Shown: positions 13,430 through 24,155, numbered from the stretch's first letter. The stretch: DNA of 64,000 bases from Balaenoptera acutorostrata (GCF_949987535.1 NC_080067.1:53752910-53816909); one strand, 5' to 3'. Made by a program: numbers and translations. Notes: generated from the sequence alone by a model not told the origin.

Positions 13430-13800
13430 ATAAGGAGGTGGAAAAGGTGGGTGCAACAAGTCATCTCGAGAGCCAAGGGGAATTATAACTTGCATCTCAA
13501 TTACAAGGCAAGGACTACTAAATGATTACCTAATTTGAGGGATGGAAAAAAAAATCACAATACAAGAAAGCCCAAAGAATTTCAGAAGCCTGAGGCCAGA
13601 TAACTGAGTTACCCGGGAGGGGAGGCGAAGAGGAGAAAGAAAGAAAAAACATGGAGGGCAGCCGGCCGAGGGGGCCTTGCCAGTAAGCAGGGCTTCCAGG
13701 GTAATGGTAAACTTATGCAAGAAATAAACTTGTCTTACAATGGACATGTTGACTGTCAGCGCCAAGGCCCAGCCCCCTGGAAATCAGAGTTGCTGAAATA
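13430..13800. promoter_or_regulatory. GC-richer island with CpG words, candidate regulatory block
   Basis: Against an AT-rich background this block has CCCGGG near 13613, a GCCGGCCGAGG stretch near 13661, and a palindromic CTCGAG near 13466. It also holds a purine-rich run at 13617-13655. No repeat family is recognised, and its minus-strand 79-codon frame (13526-13765) has no motif. It may be a distal enhancer or promoter remnant; this is inference from composition. Confidence 0.25.
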
Positions 13801-14615
13801 TATGATTAGTGTTCTGTTTCATGCTCACTTTCATGCCACACCTTTCCGTGGAGGTCATCTTTCCAGTCATTAAATAATCTTAGAGTGATATGTACACAGA
13901 AGAGTTTGTTCCTTATCTTTTCCATGTCACACCTGGTGCTTTCCATGGGCTCTTTGTTCTTGTTTTAACAAAGTGTGTAAAGGTTGTTTTTTTTTTTTTT
14001 TTTCCTTCCCAATGACTTACTTCAACTCAGCATTTTAACCCTATAAAAACCACAGTTGCTAGAGATGTTTCTCTACCTAGACACATATTACTTGAACACA
14101 AAGATAAATAAGATAATGTATTTTGATTTCAAATAATATACTCCATTTTGGTTAAAGGTTCTTCTTTTATAAATATATCTAGTTAAATTACTACCCCTCC
14201 ATTCCTTTCAAGTAAATATATTAATTCAATATTACTTAAAACACTTGGGCATTAGTGGCATAAAAGAAATTTAAATGAGAATTAGGTTACCAAGTGTTTT
14301 AAGTGAAGCGTTGTCCAGATAATAAAGAAATCCAGGCTATTGTGTGCTTTCATATAATTATCGTAGAATATTACATAATAAGTATAATAGATTTTTTTAT
14401 AGATTAATATGTACCATATATATAGATTAATATCTAAAACATGTTAATTCAGCTGATGTTCTCAATATTGACCATCTCAAGCCTGTGTGACAGACAAGAC
14501 GAATCTCACAGATGAAAAATGAAAAATTCCAAGAAATTAGATTATATCCAAAATAGACACAAGAAGTGGCAGAATCCAGATGAGAACTAGAGTCTTCTGG
14601 ATTCTTGCCCTTCTT
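13800..14615. other. AT-rich noncoding DNA
   Basis: No gene or named repeat. There is a T-run at 13986-14003. A TA-rich segment at 14340-14440 contains a short direct repetition of an 'atagattaatat' word (14400-14431). Confidence 0.5.
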
Positions 14616-14619
14616 GAAA

Positions 14620-15960
14620 CACTCTTAGTTTCTGTGATATCTCACCACCGTGCTTTTCCTCCTGCTGTTCCAGTTACGCACTCCCATCTTCCTTAAGGAT
14701 TCCTCCTTCTATTTCAACCTCAAACATGGGCAAGACCAAGGGCTCAGTCCTTTGCCACTTTCTCCTCCTCACCCTCTAGCAGGTCCCATATACTGTGGAA
14801 GTTTTAAATATCATGTGTGAGTTGAGACTCCCAAACTCCTATCTCCAATTCAGACTTCTTCCTTAGGTGCTGACTCATATATCCAGCTGCCCACTTGACA
14901 GCGTCTCTTTAAGTATTCACAGCCATACCCAGCTACAATGTATAAAACAAAATTTCTCATTTATCCCCAAACTGGTTTCTCTCCCAATATTCACTATCAT
15001 GGGATGTGGGCCCATTGGAGAAACAATACCTTAGTTTCCCTCCCCTTCCTTTACCCTTAACATCTTATCCATAATTCTTAGCTTTTTTTTTCTCCCTCAC
15101 AGATAGATCATAGCTCCCTCTTCTCCCCTCCAATCCACAGCCATCGCTCTATTCCCAGCCACATCATCACTTCCCTACAATATGCTGTAATCTTTCACTC
15201 TCAGTCTTGCCTCATTCAATCTATTCTCCACACAGATGCCAAAACAATCTTTTAAAAGCAGAATCATGTTAAGCTACATCCTTCCTTAAAACTGTAAAAG
15301 GCTTCCCATTGGAATGTTTTACATGTTTAACTATTAATAGGTACATATTCAAACATTTCTAAATAAATAAAGAGTAGAAAAAGATAAATAGCATAAAGGC
15401 CCCCATCATTCTTGTTTCCCATCCACCTAGCCCCTCGCCCCCCTCCTCCCACCCCCAGATTAACACTGCTCCTAGGTTCTTATGCTCCACTGCAGTTTTA
15501 ATAAGATGCAAACATTATGCCCTGGCTACTGAGCCCAGCTGGATCAGACCCTCCTACTTCACTCTCATCTCCTTCCAAGCTCCTCTTCCCCCTCTATGCT
15601 CTACTCCCCTGACCTTCTTTAATTTCATGAATTAACCAAATCCTTTCCTGTCTCAGGTATTTGCCCACACTATTCACCTTAGCTAGACCACTCTTCCTTC
15701 TCTTCTAGTATGTTCTCCCTGTCTCTCCTCAAATGCCATCTCTGGGCAAGGTAGATCCTCCTCTGTTGCTTATTTAGCAAACTGATCACAATTTGTAATA
15801 ATATGTCAGTTCATTTACTCACATCCCACTACCCCTTTCCCTAGATGTTAACCTCCAGGACAGCAAGTGCTGGGTCTATTTATTTTACCCCCTGCAGCTG
15901 GTAACCTAGTCACTTGGAAGAGAGGCTCAGTCTTAGGGGTGAGATGAACATTAAATAAAG
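14620..15960 (+). mobile_element. Long L2 LINE fragment, plus orientation
   Basis: This is the 3' half of an L2 (CR1-clade) element. In order I see the decayed reverse-transcriptase region ('gagactcccaaactcctatc' near 14823, from the segment that follows the catalytic YADD), then 'gactcatatatccagctgcc' near 14873. Next come the 'aaaacaatcttttaaaagca' and 'ggcttcccattgg' segments (15241-15312), then the 'cctcaaatgccatctctggg' 3' UTR segment near 15728, ending near 15960 in an A-rich tail. About 15315-15530 does not fit the consensus and may be a later insertion or strong divergence. No intact frame remains. Confidence 0.8.
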
Positions 15961-15974
15961 TGAATGAATTAATA

Positions 15975-17345
15975 GTTTCTGTCTGTAAATATTGAGACTT
16001 TAACTAGACATTTCCTGAATATTTAAATTGACAGATGCAGTGAACCACATTACACAAATTGAGATATAAAAGGAACTCTTCGCCTCTCCAAAAAAATGAG
16101 GAGGTAGCGTTCTTTGAAAAAAAATTCTTTGTGTTGAAGACTGTCATGGTTTTATACACAAAGGCTGCTCCAGGCATAACAAATATTCTAGCCACCCTTC
16201 AAAACTAAAGGGCAAATAAGAATTACATATTTTCACATGACATCTTACAATAACATATTTATAAATCTAAAGCTACTGCATATAATTTCATGCATTGTAA
16301 ATAAAGTCCTTTGTCATCTGTTGCTTAAGAATTTTCTTATACTTTTGCACATGCTATTCCTTTTTAATCTAAATAAAGACATTAAGTCAATAAAATTTTA
16401 GGAAAAAACACTCCTAAGGGCGAGTGAAGTGTTTATCTCTTATTTCCTTTTTAAAAAGGGAGGTGTCTAATGCTTTGTCCTGAATGAGCTTGTTATGATC
16501 AAGAATTCTGTCCCCATAAAAGACACGTCTTCCTTCTCATCCTGAGTATGGTTGCACATCGAAGGACACTCCAGACATTTCCCTTTCAGATCTCAAAAGG
16601 AAGTATTAATCAAACAAAAGATGGGAAATTATGACATTCAGCCACTAAGGTTTAACTCAAGTGGCCAAGTTTTAGTTGATCACAGGGTACAGGTGACTAT
16701 CCATCAAATAACCCATCATAACACACATTAAAACGTCTGGGTTAATCAGGACAGAAGCCAAGAATAATATTTTTTGCTGACGCTCAATGAAGACTACCAA
16801 AGGAATTCCCCTGAAACTGTACTCTACAAACATGCAAGACCTAAAAAAAATAATAATAATATAAAAGGAATTCCGCCTAACAGTATGTTAAACAAGGCAG
16901 GAGCACATTCTTTTGATGAAGTACTAAATGGCTTGGATGACACATGCAAGTTTAAATTACAGAAATGTTCAAGTAATCTTGTAATTCAACATAAAAATAT
17001 GTTTGCATATATATTTTAACCCTCCCCAACATATCAGAGAATTTGATAAAACATTCAAAATATATTAAATAATATTAATAATGAGGCATAAACTACTGAT
17101 ATCATCATGCATTTCTTTTCCAACCCTATCTTCCAAGAATTAATTTCATCTGGAAATTAATGATAATTACACATACAGGCAAAGAGAAAGCTGTAAGATA
17201 CAGACTGAAAAAGAAATAGATCTTCCCTTTGCTATTAAGATTCTAATGACTTTTTATTACAAATACTAGAATTGGACTTGTTTCGATATCTGCCTCTAAT
17301 CTTGTCCTAGGTACAAGTAACCACTGATACCACAATTTAGAGTTG
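15975..17345. other. AT-rich noncoding DNA
   Basis: No gene and no repeat I can name. There is a short (AAT)n run near 16846-16860. The minus-strand frame 16004-16195 and plus frame 16774-17019 lack motifs. Confidence 0.5.
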
Positions 17346-17349
17346 CCAC

Positions 17350-17560
17350 CTTGAATTTTTGTTGGAGCATCATGATGTAAAGGATAAAGCACCAAGCTGA
17401 GATCCAGAACTTGAGTCTTGCTTCCCAGTGTGCTAGCACATGACTTCTACTGAGGCCGAGTCATTTAGCCACCTGGAGTCTCAGCTTCCTCACTTGCAAA
17501 GTGAGGATGTGAGCTTGATGACATTTGCAACCTTGTCATACTATGTAATTCTATGAAGAA
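17350..17560 (+). mobile_element. MIR SINE
   Basis: A near full-span old MIR. The tRNA-like head has decayed ('gatgtaaaggataaagcacc'), followed by the core ('gagtcatttagccacctgga', 'tctcagcttcctcacttgca') and the tail region that follows the 'aaagtgaggatg' word. Orientation is plus. Confidence 0.8.
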
Positions 17561-17884
17561 CTATAGAAGCAACCATTATGATCACCCTATGGCAAAACCA
17601 AACACCCCAGAACTGTATATATCAGGGTCAGGACAAGAGGCCATTCTAAACAAAGGACAGCCGGGGGCCTCAACCTTTTTCCTTTTTAACATTTATTAAA
17701 AATTTAATAATACCTCTAGTACTCTGTAATTTTCTGTAGCTCCTAAAAATAACCAAAACTCTCACAAGATTCAGCTGGGCAATTTTGCAATTAATTTCTC
17801 AATGACATCATATCTTTATGAGATTAAAGACATTTTTATCTCTATTAGAGAAATTTTCATAATTTTTTTGCACATGTCATATAT

Positions 17885-18000
17885 TAGCATGCAGTCAACA
17901 TTCATTCCATAAACACTGGCTGAGCACATGCTGAGCCATGTGCTAAGCAGGACCTGTACGAAGGAACACACCAGTCTCTACTGTCAATTCACTTATATCA
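17885..18000 (-). mobile_element. L2/L3-like 3' end scrap
   Basis: On the plus strand it reads 'aacactggctgagcacatgc' and then 'gccatgtgctaagcaggacc', the reverse of an ancient LINE 3' end (tactgagcacctactatgtgccaggcact...). Decayed; family assignment is tentative. Confidence 0.4.
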
Positions 18001-18370
18001 GGTTGAGCATATGAGATTGCTGATACTCAGGACTTTACGGCTCACAAAATGGCAATTTCATGTAACTCAACCTAATAGTTGTACAAGAAATTGTGTCATC
18101 AAACAGATTAATCCTTAAAATTACCACAGACATTTTGGAACATCCCATTAATTCTGGAAAGCCATTGTGATGTCATTTAGCGATTTTCTAGAGAATTTCT
18201 TAACAAGGATTTTTGTTGTTTACTTTGTTTTGGGGGTGTGTGTCTGTTGTCATTGTTGTTTGGAAACATGCATTAAAAATTATTGAGTTCTTATGCCTTT
18301 GTTTCAATGCCTTTACCATAACCAGTTAATGACTGACAGATCTACAATCTCCTTAGCATTGGTTGCTTGT

Positions 18371-18400
18371 CATGCATGCATGCGCGCACATACACACACA
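18371..18400. repeat. Uninterrupted alternating purine-pyrimidine tract, 30 bp
   Basis: Three CATG-type units run into CGCGC and then a (CA)n run without a break in Y-R alternation. Such tracts with a GC core are prone to the left-handed Z form. It is also a likely length-variable microsatellite. Confidence 0.8.
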
Positions 18401-18469
18401 AGATGACTTGTTTCCTTTTCTAATCTTAAGGTAATCTTCCTTTTCTTCTAACAGACATAGCTACATTCT

Positions 18470-18600
18470 TTTTCTCAAAGCTTGTTAGGCTGCTTGAAGG
18501 TAGGATCTGAGCTTATGCTTCTTTATATGACCCACAGCCTCTATCCCAGGGCCCAGCATGTAACAGACACAACAAAATTACCAACTGAATGATAAATTAA
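18470..18600 (+). mobile_element. L2 3' end fragment
   Basis: It has the words 'gcttgaaggtaggatctgag', 'tctatcccagggcccagcat' and 'actgaatgataaatta' in the order of the L2 3' UTR (gagggcaggga... cccagcgcctag... tgaatgaatga). Confidence 0.7.
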
Positions 18601-19565
18601 ATTGTAAAGGGAGATAGCTGATTGAAAAGATATAGGAAGATCCAAAAATGAAAGCTATGCAAAAACAAATATTACATTTCTTGCCAACCATGCTACTGCT
18701 TGTCACATGCTGTAGCAATGGCAGTCACAACATGTTCTAAAGTTATTCTTCTCAATGACTCTAAAATAAGGAAATCACAGCGTCACAGAAGCGAGGTATA
18801 CCTAGCACATTAGAGAGCTTTGTGCATTGGATAGTAAGTACACCTAGCTATGTCAGTTAGTACAAGCAAATTTCCAGCTTTGCCTTAGGAAAGGAAAATA
18901 TGTGTTAGGAAAAGGAATAATAAAGTTTGCCAGGTGATACAATAAAAGAAAAGCTTTGTAAGGTTATACAAAGACCATGGACAGTTCAAAATATCCAACC
19001 ACAGTTAGACTTTCTTTAAATGGAGCTTTCTCTCAAAATAAACAAATAGCCGAAAATATCCCAATTTTGAGTAACTTTTAAAATTTGAATACTATATCTA
19101 TCTAAGCAAAATCGAAAACACTTCCCCAAATGATTAGCATGTAGTGCACATATCAACTGCTCCACAGTGTAAGAAATGTCAAATGGCATGGAGACAATGC
19201 CATGCTTTCCTGTACAGCACAAACATATTTCTTCTTGAGACACAGTTTACATAATACAGGAAACGGCTTCATCTGGTTCCTGGTCTTTTTGATCAAGTCA
19301 AAAGCCTTAGAGGAAAAAGTGTTTCTTTTACATTTTACTTTTTTTTTTGTACTTTTGTTTTTCATAAATTATATTTCCCCAAATTGAAAGTGGGAACTGG
19401 ACAGATACGGAGAGCGACATCCTCTAAGAAATATTTTACTGAAAGGCAAACTTGTGACTTCTTCATGAGTTCTACATGTGGCCAAAAACAAAGGAAAAAC
19501 AAAAGCAAAAACCTGTGATTCAAGGAAAGTTGATTCCACAGTTTAAGATGAAATGTTCACTTTAA
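18600..19565. other. AT-rich noncoding DNA
   Basis: Nothing recognisable. Overlapping short frames on both strands at 19016-19387 have no motif. Confidence 0.5.
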
Positions 19566-19574
19566 AAAGATAAA

Positions 19575-20960
19575 TAAACTCAAAGGCCTAGAGGTTGGAA
19601 GTACTTGAATATTTGAGCAGCAAGGTAGCCACTGTGGCTGATTAGACAGAGGAAGAGGTGGAAAGAGATGAGGTCAGAGAAGATTTGGACCACACCATGT
19701 GGGGCCTTTAGGGGCTTGTGAGTATAGCAGGGACTTTGCATTTTGCTCTGAGTGAATTGAGAAGCCATTGGAGAGTTCTGAGCAGAAGAGTGAACTGACT
19801 TAGGTTTTCAATCAGTCACATTGGCTGCAACGTGGAAAACAGATTATAAACCACAGAGGTGGAAGCAAGGAGACCAATTAGGTAGCTATTACCTTCATCA
19901 GGCCAGAAATGGTAATGATTTGGAGCAGGGTGGTAGAGGTGGTGAGAAGCAAATGGATTCTAGATGTACTTTGAATAAATGAACTGATGTGATTTAGTGA
20001 TGAATTGGATGCAGGTATAAGAGAATGAAAAGAGGCAAGGATGATTCCAGGTTTTTTTGACCAGAACACCTGATAGAATGGGGAAGAGTGTAGAAGCAGC
20101 AGATTTGGGGAGAAAGAAAAAAACCAAGAGTTCCGCTTTTAACATGTTGATAGTGAGATGTTTATTAGACATTTACATGAAGATGTCCATTGGAAGTTGG
20201 ATCTCCAAAGCTGGAGCTAAAGAAAGAGGTGTAGGATAGAGATATAAACTTGGGAGTCATCTGTGTAGGGATGGTATTTAAGGCTGTGAGAATGGAAGAT
20301 TAGTGTCTGAGAGAAGGACTATGGACAAAGATGAGAAGAGATCCAAGCACTGAGCCTGTGGGTGCTCCAATATTTAAAGGGTAGAAAGAGGACAAGGAAC
20401 CAGCAAAAGAAATTTAGGATCAACCGGTGAAGTAAGAAGAGAAGCAGGATTGAATAGTTTGCAGGAATTCAAGTGCCTAGAGTTTTTCAACAAGGAGGAA
20501 ATGATTAACTGAGTCAAAGTCTAAAATGACTAAAATTGACTAAAATGAGGCCTGAGAATTTGACCAACATGAGAGTCACTGATGGCCTTAACAAAAGAAT
20601 CTCTTAGGTAACATGAGATAAGAATGAGAGAGAAAGAGAAACTGTAGATTATAGTGTTATGCTCCAAGAAGGAGCAGAGAAATAAGGCAATAACTAGAGT
20701 GTAGGTGGAGGCACGAGAGGTTTGTTTCCAAAGATGGAAGACTTACAGTGTGTTTATACATTGATGGAAATGATCAAGCTGGAGAGAAAATCTGGTGATG
20801 CTACAGATAAAGGGAAGAATTGCTGGAGTACGTCTATAGGTGGGTGAAAGAGGATGGATCTTCTGTACAAGGGAAGTAGTTCACCTTAGACTGAAGGACA
20901 TCAGAAGCAGGGTGACAGAAGAGAAGGCAGAATGAGCGGGACAGATGCAGGAGGCTTCCT
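19575..20960 (-). mobile_element. Long L2 LINE fragment, minus orientation, with reverse-transcriptase relic
   Basis: The reverse complement follows the 3' half of L2 closely. On the plus strand I see, in order, 'tgtggggcctttaggggctt' (19699), 'gagaagccattggagagttc' (19759), 'ggtggtagaggtggtgagaa' (19929), 'tgttgatagtgagatgttta' (20146), 'gggagtcatctgtgtaggga' (20252) and 'gagcctgtgggtgctccaat' (20352). Reading the minus strand through 20241-20280 gives YHPYTDDSQVYI. Within it YTDD (20267 down to 20256) is a one-residue change from the catalytic YADD of L2/CR1-clade reverse transcriptases. Stops and shifts elsewhere leave no usable frame. It is an inherited fossil, unusually long for L2 in a mammal. 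Confidence 0.82.
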
Positions 20961-21013
20961 CAATTTAGTGAACATTCTCATCCTACTCTAGTTTCTCAAT
21001 GAAATAACAAATA

Positions 21014-21385
21014 TGGGACTTCCCTGGTGGCACAGTGGTTAAGAATCCACCTGCCAGTGCAGGGGACGCGGGTTCGAGCCCTGGTCCGGGAGGATCCCAC
21101 GTTCCGTGGAGCAACTAAGCCCATGTGCCACAACTACTGAAGCCCATGTGCCTAGAGCCCGGGCTCTGCAACAAGAGAAGCCACCGCAATGAGAAGCCCA
21201 CACACCGCAACAAAGAGGTGGCCCCTGCTCACCGCAACTAGAGAAAGCCCGCGCACAACAACGAAGACCCAACGCAGCCAAAAATAAATAGATAAAATAA
21301 ATAAATTTTTAAAAAAAGAAAAGAAAAGCATTAAAAAATATATATCTTACTGTATGTAATATGGCAAAATAAAATTTTAAAAAAA
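21014..21385 (+). mobile_element. CHR-1-type tRNA-derived SINE with extra 3' sequence
   Basis: A full-length SINE of the Cetacea/hippo CHR group. The head has an A-box-like region, then a B box (GGTTCGAGCCC) near 21070. The body repeats the 'caactactgaagcccatgtg' type modules and ends in 'cgaagacccaacgcagccaa' and an (AAATA)n tail near 21280-21310. Target duplication GAAATAACAAATA is perfect at 21001-21013 and 21386-21398. Between the A-rich tail and the second duplication lie about 65 bp that are not SINE (21320-21385), ending in a second AATAAAA/A-run. The minus-strand 80-codon frame here is antisense SINE. Confidence 0.92.
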
Positions 21386-21470
21386 GAAATAACAAATAGG
21401 GTTATTAGCTGATAGTGAAAAAGAGAAGAGGTTGGGGGATTATGGGGAACAGAAGGAGGCGTGAAATAGT

Positions 21471-21838
21471 TGCTGTAGACTGAATGTTTGTTTTCTCCCC
21501 AGATTCATATGTTGAAACCTAATCCCCAATGCAATGTATTTGGAGGCAGGGCCTGTGAGAAGTTATCAATTAGGTCATGAGCATGGAGCCCTCATGAATG
21601 GATTTAATGCCGTTATAAAAGAGGCCCCAGAGGGCTTCCTCAACCCTTCCTCCATGTGAGGGCTCAGCAGAAAGATAGACATCTGTGAACCAGGAAGCAG
21701 GCCCTCACCAGACACCAAACCTGCCAGTGCCTGGACCTTTGACTTTCCAGCCTCCAGAACTTCGAGGAATAAATTTCTGTTGTTTATAAGTTGCCCAGTC
21801 TATGATATTTTGTTATAGCAGCCTGAATGGACTATACA
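21471..21838 (+). mobile_element. Solo LTR of ERVL-MaLR type (MLT1/MST-like)
   Basis: A 368-bp LTR that starts TGCTGTAGACTGAATG and ends in ACA, with TATAAAA at 21614-21620 and the poly(A) signal AATAAA at 21768-21773. The word order (gaaacctaatccccaatg, gaggcagggcctgtgagaag, cttataaaag-like, cagcctccagaac, ttctgttgtttataagt) is the familiar MaLR LTR plan. Flanking 5-mers ATAGT (21466-21470) and GTAGT (21839-21843) are a target duplication with one mismatch. No internal retroviral sequence adjoins, so this is a recombination-derived solo LTR. Confidence 0.9.
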
Positions 21839-22035
21839 GTAGTTTTTTTAGGAATGGTATAGAGGTAGAGTAGGCAGAGAATTGGATTTAACTAGGGTTG
21901 GGGACTGGCCAGGTGAGAAGTAAGGGAGTTGAGGGTTTATGCAAAAGGGTGTTCATAAATGATGGAACAAACCAGTTAACACTACTGAGCCAGAACAGCC
22001 AACCAGGACAGTCACTGATCAAGAAATAAACTTCC

Positions 22036-22384
22036 GGGCTTCCCCGGTGGCGCAGTGGTTGAGAATCTGCCTGCCAATGCAGGGGACACGGGTTCGAGCC
22101 CTGGTCTGGGAAGATCCCACATGCCGCGGAGTTGCCGCGGAGCAACTGGGCCCGTGAGCCACAATTACTGAGCCTGCACGTCTGGAGCCTGTGCTCCGCA
22201 ACAAGAGAGGCCGCGATAGTGAGAGGCCCGCGCACCGCGATGAAGAGTGGCCTCCGCTTGCCGCAACTGGAGAAAGCCCTCGCACAGAAACGAAGACCCA
22301 ACACAGCCATAAAAAAAAAAAAAAAAAAAAAAGACAAAAATGTAGTTCCCAGAGGCTCTCATTATTAAAAAAAACAAAAAAGAA
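22036..22384 (+). mobile_element. CHR-2-type SINE with extra 3' sequence
   Basis: A full-length tRNA-derived SINE with the B box GGTTCGAGCCC near 22090. Its 3' half has the 'gagaggccgcgatagtgaga' and 'gccctcgcacagaaacgaag' modules that separate it from the 21-kb and 29-kb copies. A perfect 15-bp target duplication, AAGAAATAAACTTCC, lies at 22021-22035 and 22385-22399. A 10-bp word, TGCCGCGGAG, is duplicated inside it (22122-22131, 22133-22142). After a pure A tail (about 22311-22332) come about 50 bp of foreign sequence and a second A-rich tract before the duplication. The frames on both strands here are SINE. Confidence 0.93.
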
Positions 22385-22569
22385 AAGAAATAAACTTCCA
22401 TTTTACTAAGCCACAGGTTTTTGGGATCTATCTGCCACTGCATCCTAACCTAACATAACTAATTCAGAATATAAGGTTCTTTATGACCAAGTCTCATCTT
22501 ACTTCTTTTTATTCCTTGTGATCTGCCATATACAATTAGCTATAGTTTTCTAGAATATCCCCAGCTTCC

Positions 22570-22785
22570 CCCTTCCTGTCCTCTTCACCCGGTGAACCCC
22601 ACAGGGTCACTTTTCTTCTCTGGTCATTCATTCCACAATTATTTTATTAATCACCTCCTAAAGTGGGCCAAGCATGAAATGACCACATTGCACAGTAAGT
22701 ATCTTCTCCACAAATTCCTGCACAGCAATTGGCACATACTTAGCACTTGTTTATAGATGAATGAATGAATGGACTGTCAGTCATG
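22570..22785 (+). mobile_element. L2 3' end, diverged
   Basis: It has 'ttcctgcacagcaattggca', then 'catacttagcacttgtttat' and a terminal (ATGA)n 'gatgaatgaatgaatgg', the L2 3' end. The upstream part, 22570-22680, is too decayed to align by eye. Confidence 0.6.
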
Positions 22786-23009
22786 AGTTTATCCATAATC
22801 GTATATCTCTAGAGGTAGAATGTGTTAAGAGAAAAGAGAGTTTATATTACATGCATAGTTCATAGGTTATGCCTCTGTCCATGCTCTGCTCTAATATAAC
22901 ACAATCAATGTAATTAAAATTACTATTTCATAAGTTAAATTTACTGCTTTTCAATTTCTTTTTATATTCATTTTTCATTCTTTTAATAATTCTCATAACT
23001 ACCTTTTGA

Positions 23010-23235
23010 TAGGAAGTGTAAGAAAAAGAAATAAGAAGAGGATGGAGAAAGAACAATAAAAGACGTCCAAGAAGAAAATGGTGCTGGGGGGAGAGAGATG
23101 GAAGAAAAGGAAAGGAAAAGGAAAAGAAAGGAATGAAACAGGCAGAGCGGGAAATAGGGAAGAGGAAATGGGGAGAAAGAAAAAAGCTTCAGTGGCAGAA
23201 GCAGAGTGAAAAAAAGGCAGAGAAGATCATAAGGC
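23010..23235. repeat. Purine-strand (GA-rich) low-complexity block
   Basis: The plus strand is almost all A and G for over 200 bp, with GGAAA/GAAAAG units at 23105-23130. It is a candidate for triplex or other non-B structure. No frame. Confidence 0.8.
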
Positions 23236-23364
23236 AGGGATATTAAAGAAATTGCTTAAAAAGCACTGAAGGGGTTCAGAAATTCTGGAAAGAAGCTGTA
23301 AAATTCTGGAATACTTATAGTAATCCTTTATCCTCTAAATATTGATGAATATTTATTAATGGTA

Positions 23365-23565
23365 ACAACAGGCCATTTACTGAGCACGTCCTATGTGAAA
23401 AACACAGTGCAGAGCTTTCTACAGTTGTCATGCCTACAATTCCTCACTACTATTATCCTCATTTTACAAAAGGGGAAACTGAAGCACTGAGTAACTTACC
23501 AAAACACACAGTGAGTGGGATTACTGAACCTCAAACCCAGACCCACCCAAGCTCTTACCCACCGT
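23365..23565 (-). mobile_element. MIR SINE, minus orientation
   Basis: The plus strand reads as the reverse of MIR: 'ttactgagcacgtcctatgt', 'attatcctcattttacaaaa', 'ggggaaactgaagcactgag', then 'acacacagtgagtgggatta' and the decayed tRNA head 'cccagacccacccaagctct'. Near full length. The 102-codon frame from 23430 lies on it and is not a gene. Confidence 0.88.
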
Positions 23566-23569
23566 GTCT

Positions 23570-24155
23570 CATCTCCTCTTTGCCATGCTGTTTTTGCCAT
23601 CAGAATATGCAGGCCAGGGTAGATTCTGAGCCAGCTGACAAGGTTTTCTCACATCTCTCATCCTTCCCAGGCCAAGTCCAAAGGAAAACTAAGAAGGGAG
23701 ACATGAGGAGCCGCCAGGAACAGCCCTGGGCTCCCTGACCCAAAGGACCTGAATGTGAAGCAGATGGGACTCAGACACTCATCCAAGACTCACACTGTCC
23801 TGTTCTGCTCTTTTGACACTTCATTTGGATATATACTGTTTATTCCTTTTAAAATACAGTTGCGCTCACAAGTTGGGAACCAAAGTACACAGACAGAAAC
23901 CCTTTCTGGAGATGTTCTGCCTCTGTCTGAAAGAGGATGGGAAAGAGAAGAAATCAGCCATCTTATTGATGGTTGGAAGAAAACTTATCAAAAAGCTAAG
24001 AGTTTTGTATCTTTGCATCTTAGGGTCTTTGGACAAAATTTTCTGGGTGTGTACATGTCAGGAATAATAAATTCACAGCCATACACTACCATGTGTCTCT
24101 CCAGCATCAATAGTAATCATTGTTATCTGATCCCTACACATTCTCAATGAGCCTG
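23570..24155. other. Noncoding DNA with two chance open frames
   Basis: The longer frame, 23755-24150 (131 codons), has an ATG-less upstream context, no family motif, and an overlapping 84-codon frame on the same strand in another phase. I do not regard either as a gene. Confidence 0.45.

Noticed and set aside
21888..22443. Several overlapping open frames on both strands, up to 149 codons
   Set aside because: They are translations of the CHR-2 SINE and its A/T tail. The same peptide pattern appears at 21039-21281, 29061-29249 and 47052-47435 over the other copies.
23755..24150. 131-codon plus-strand open frame
   Set aside because: No motif, no repeat-independent support, and a second open frame overlaps it in another phase; consistent with chance.
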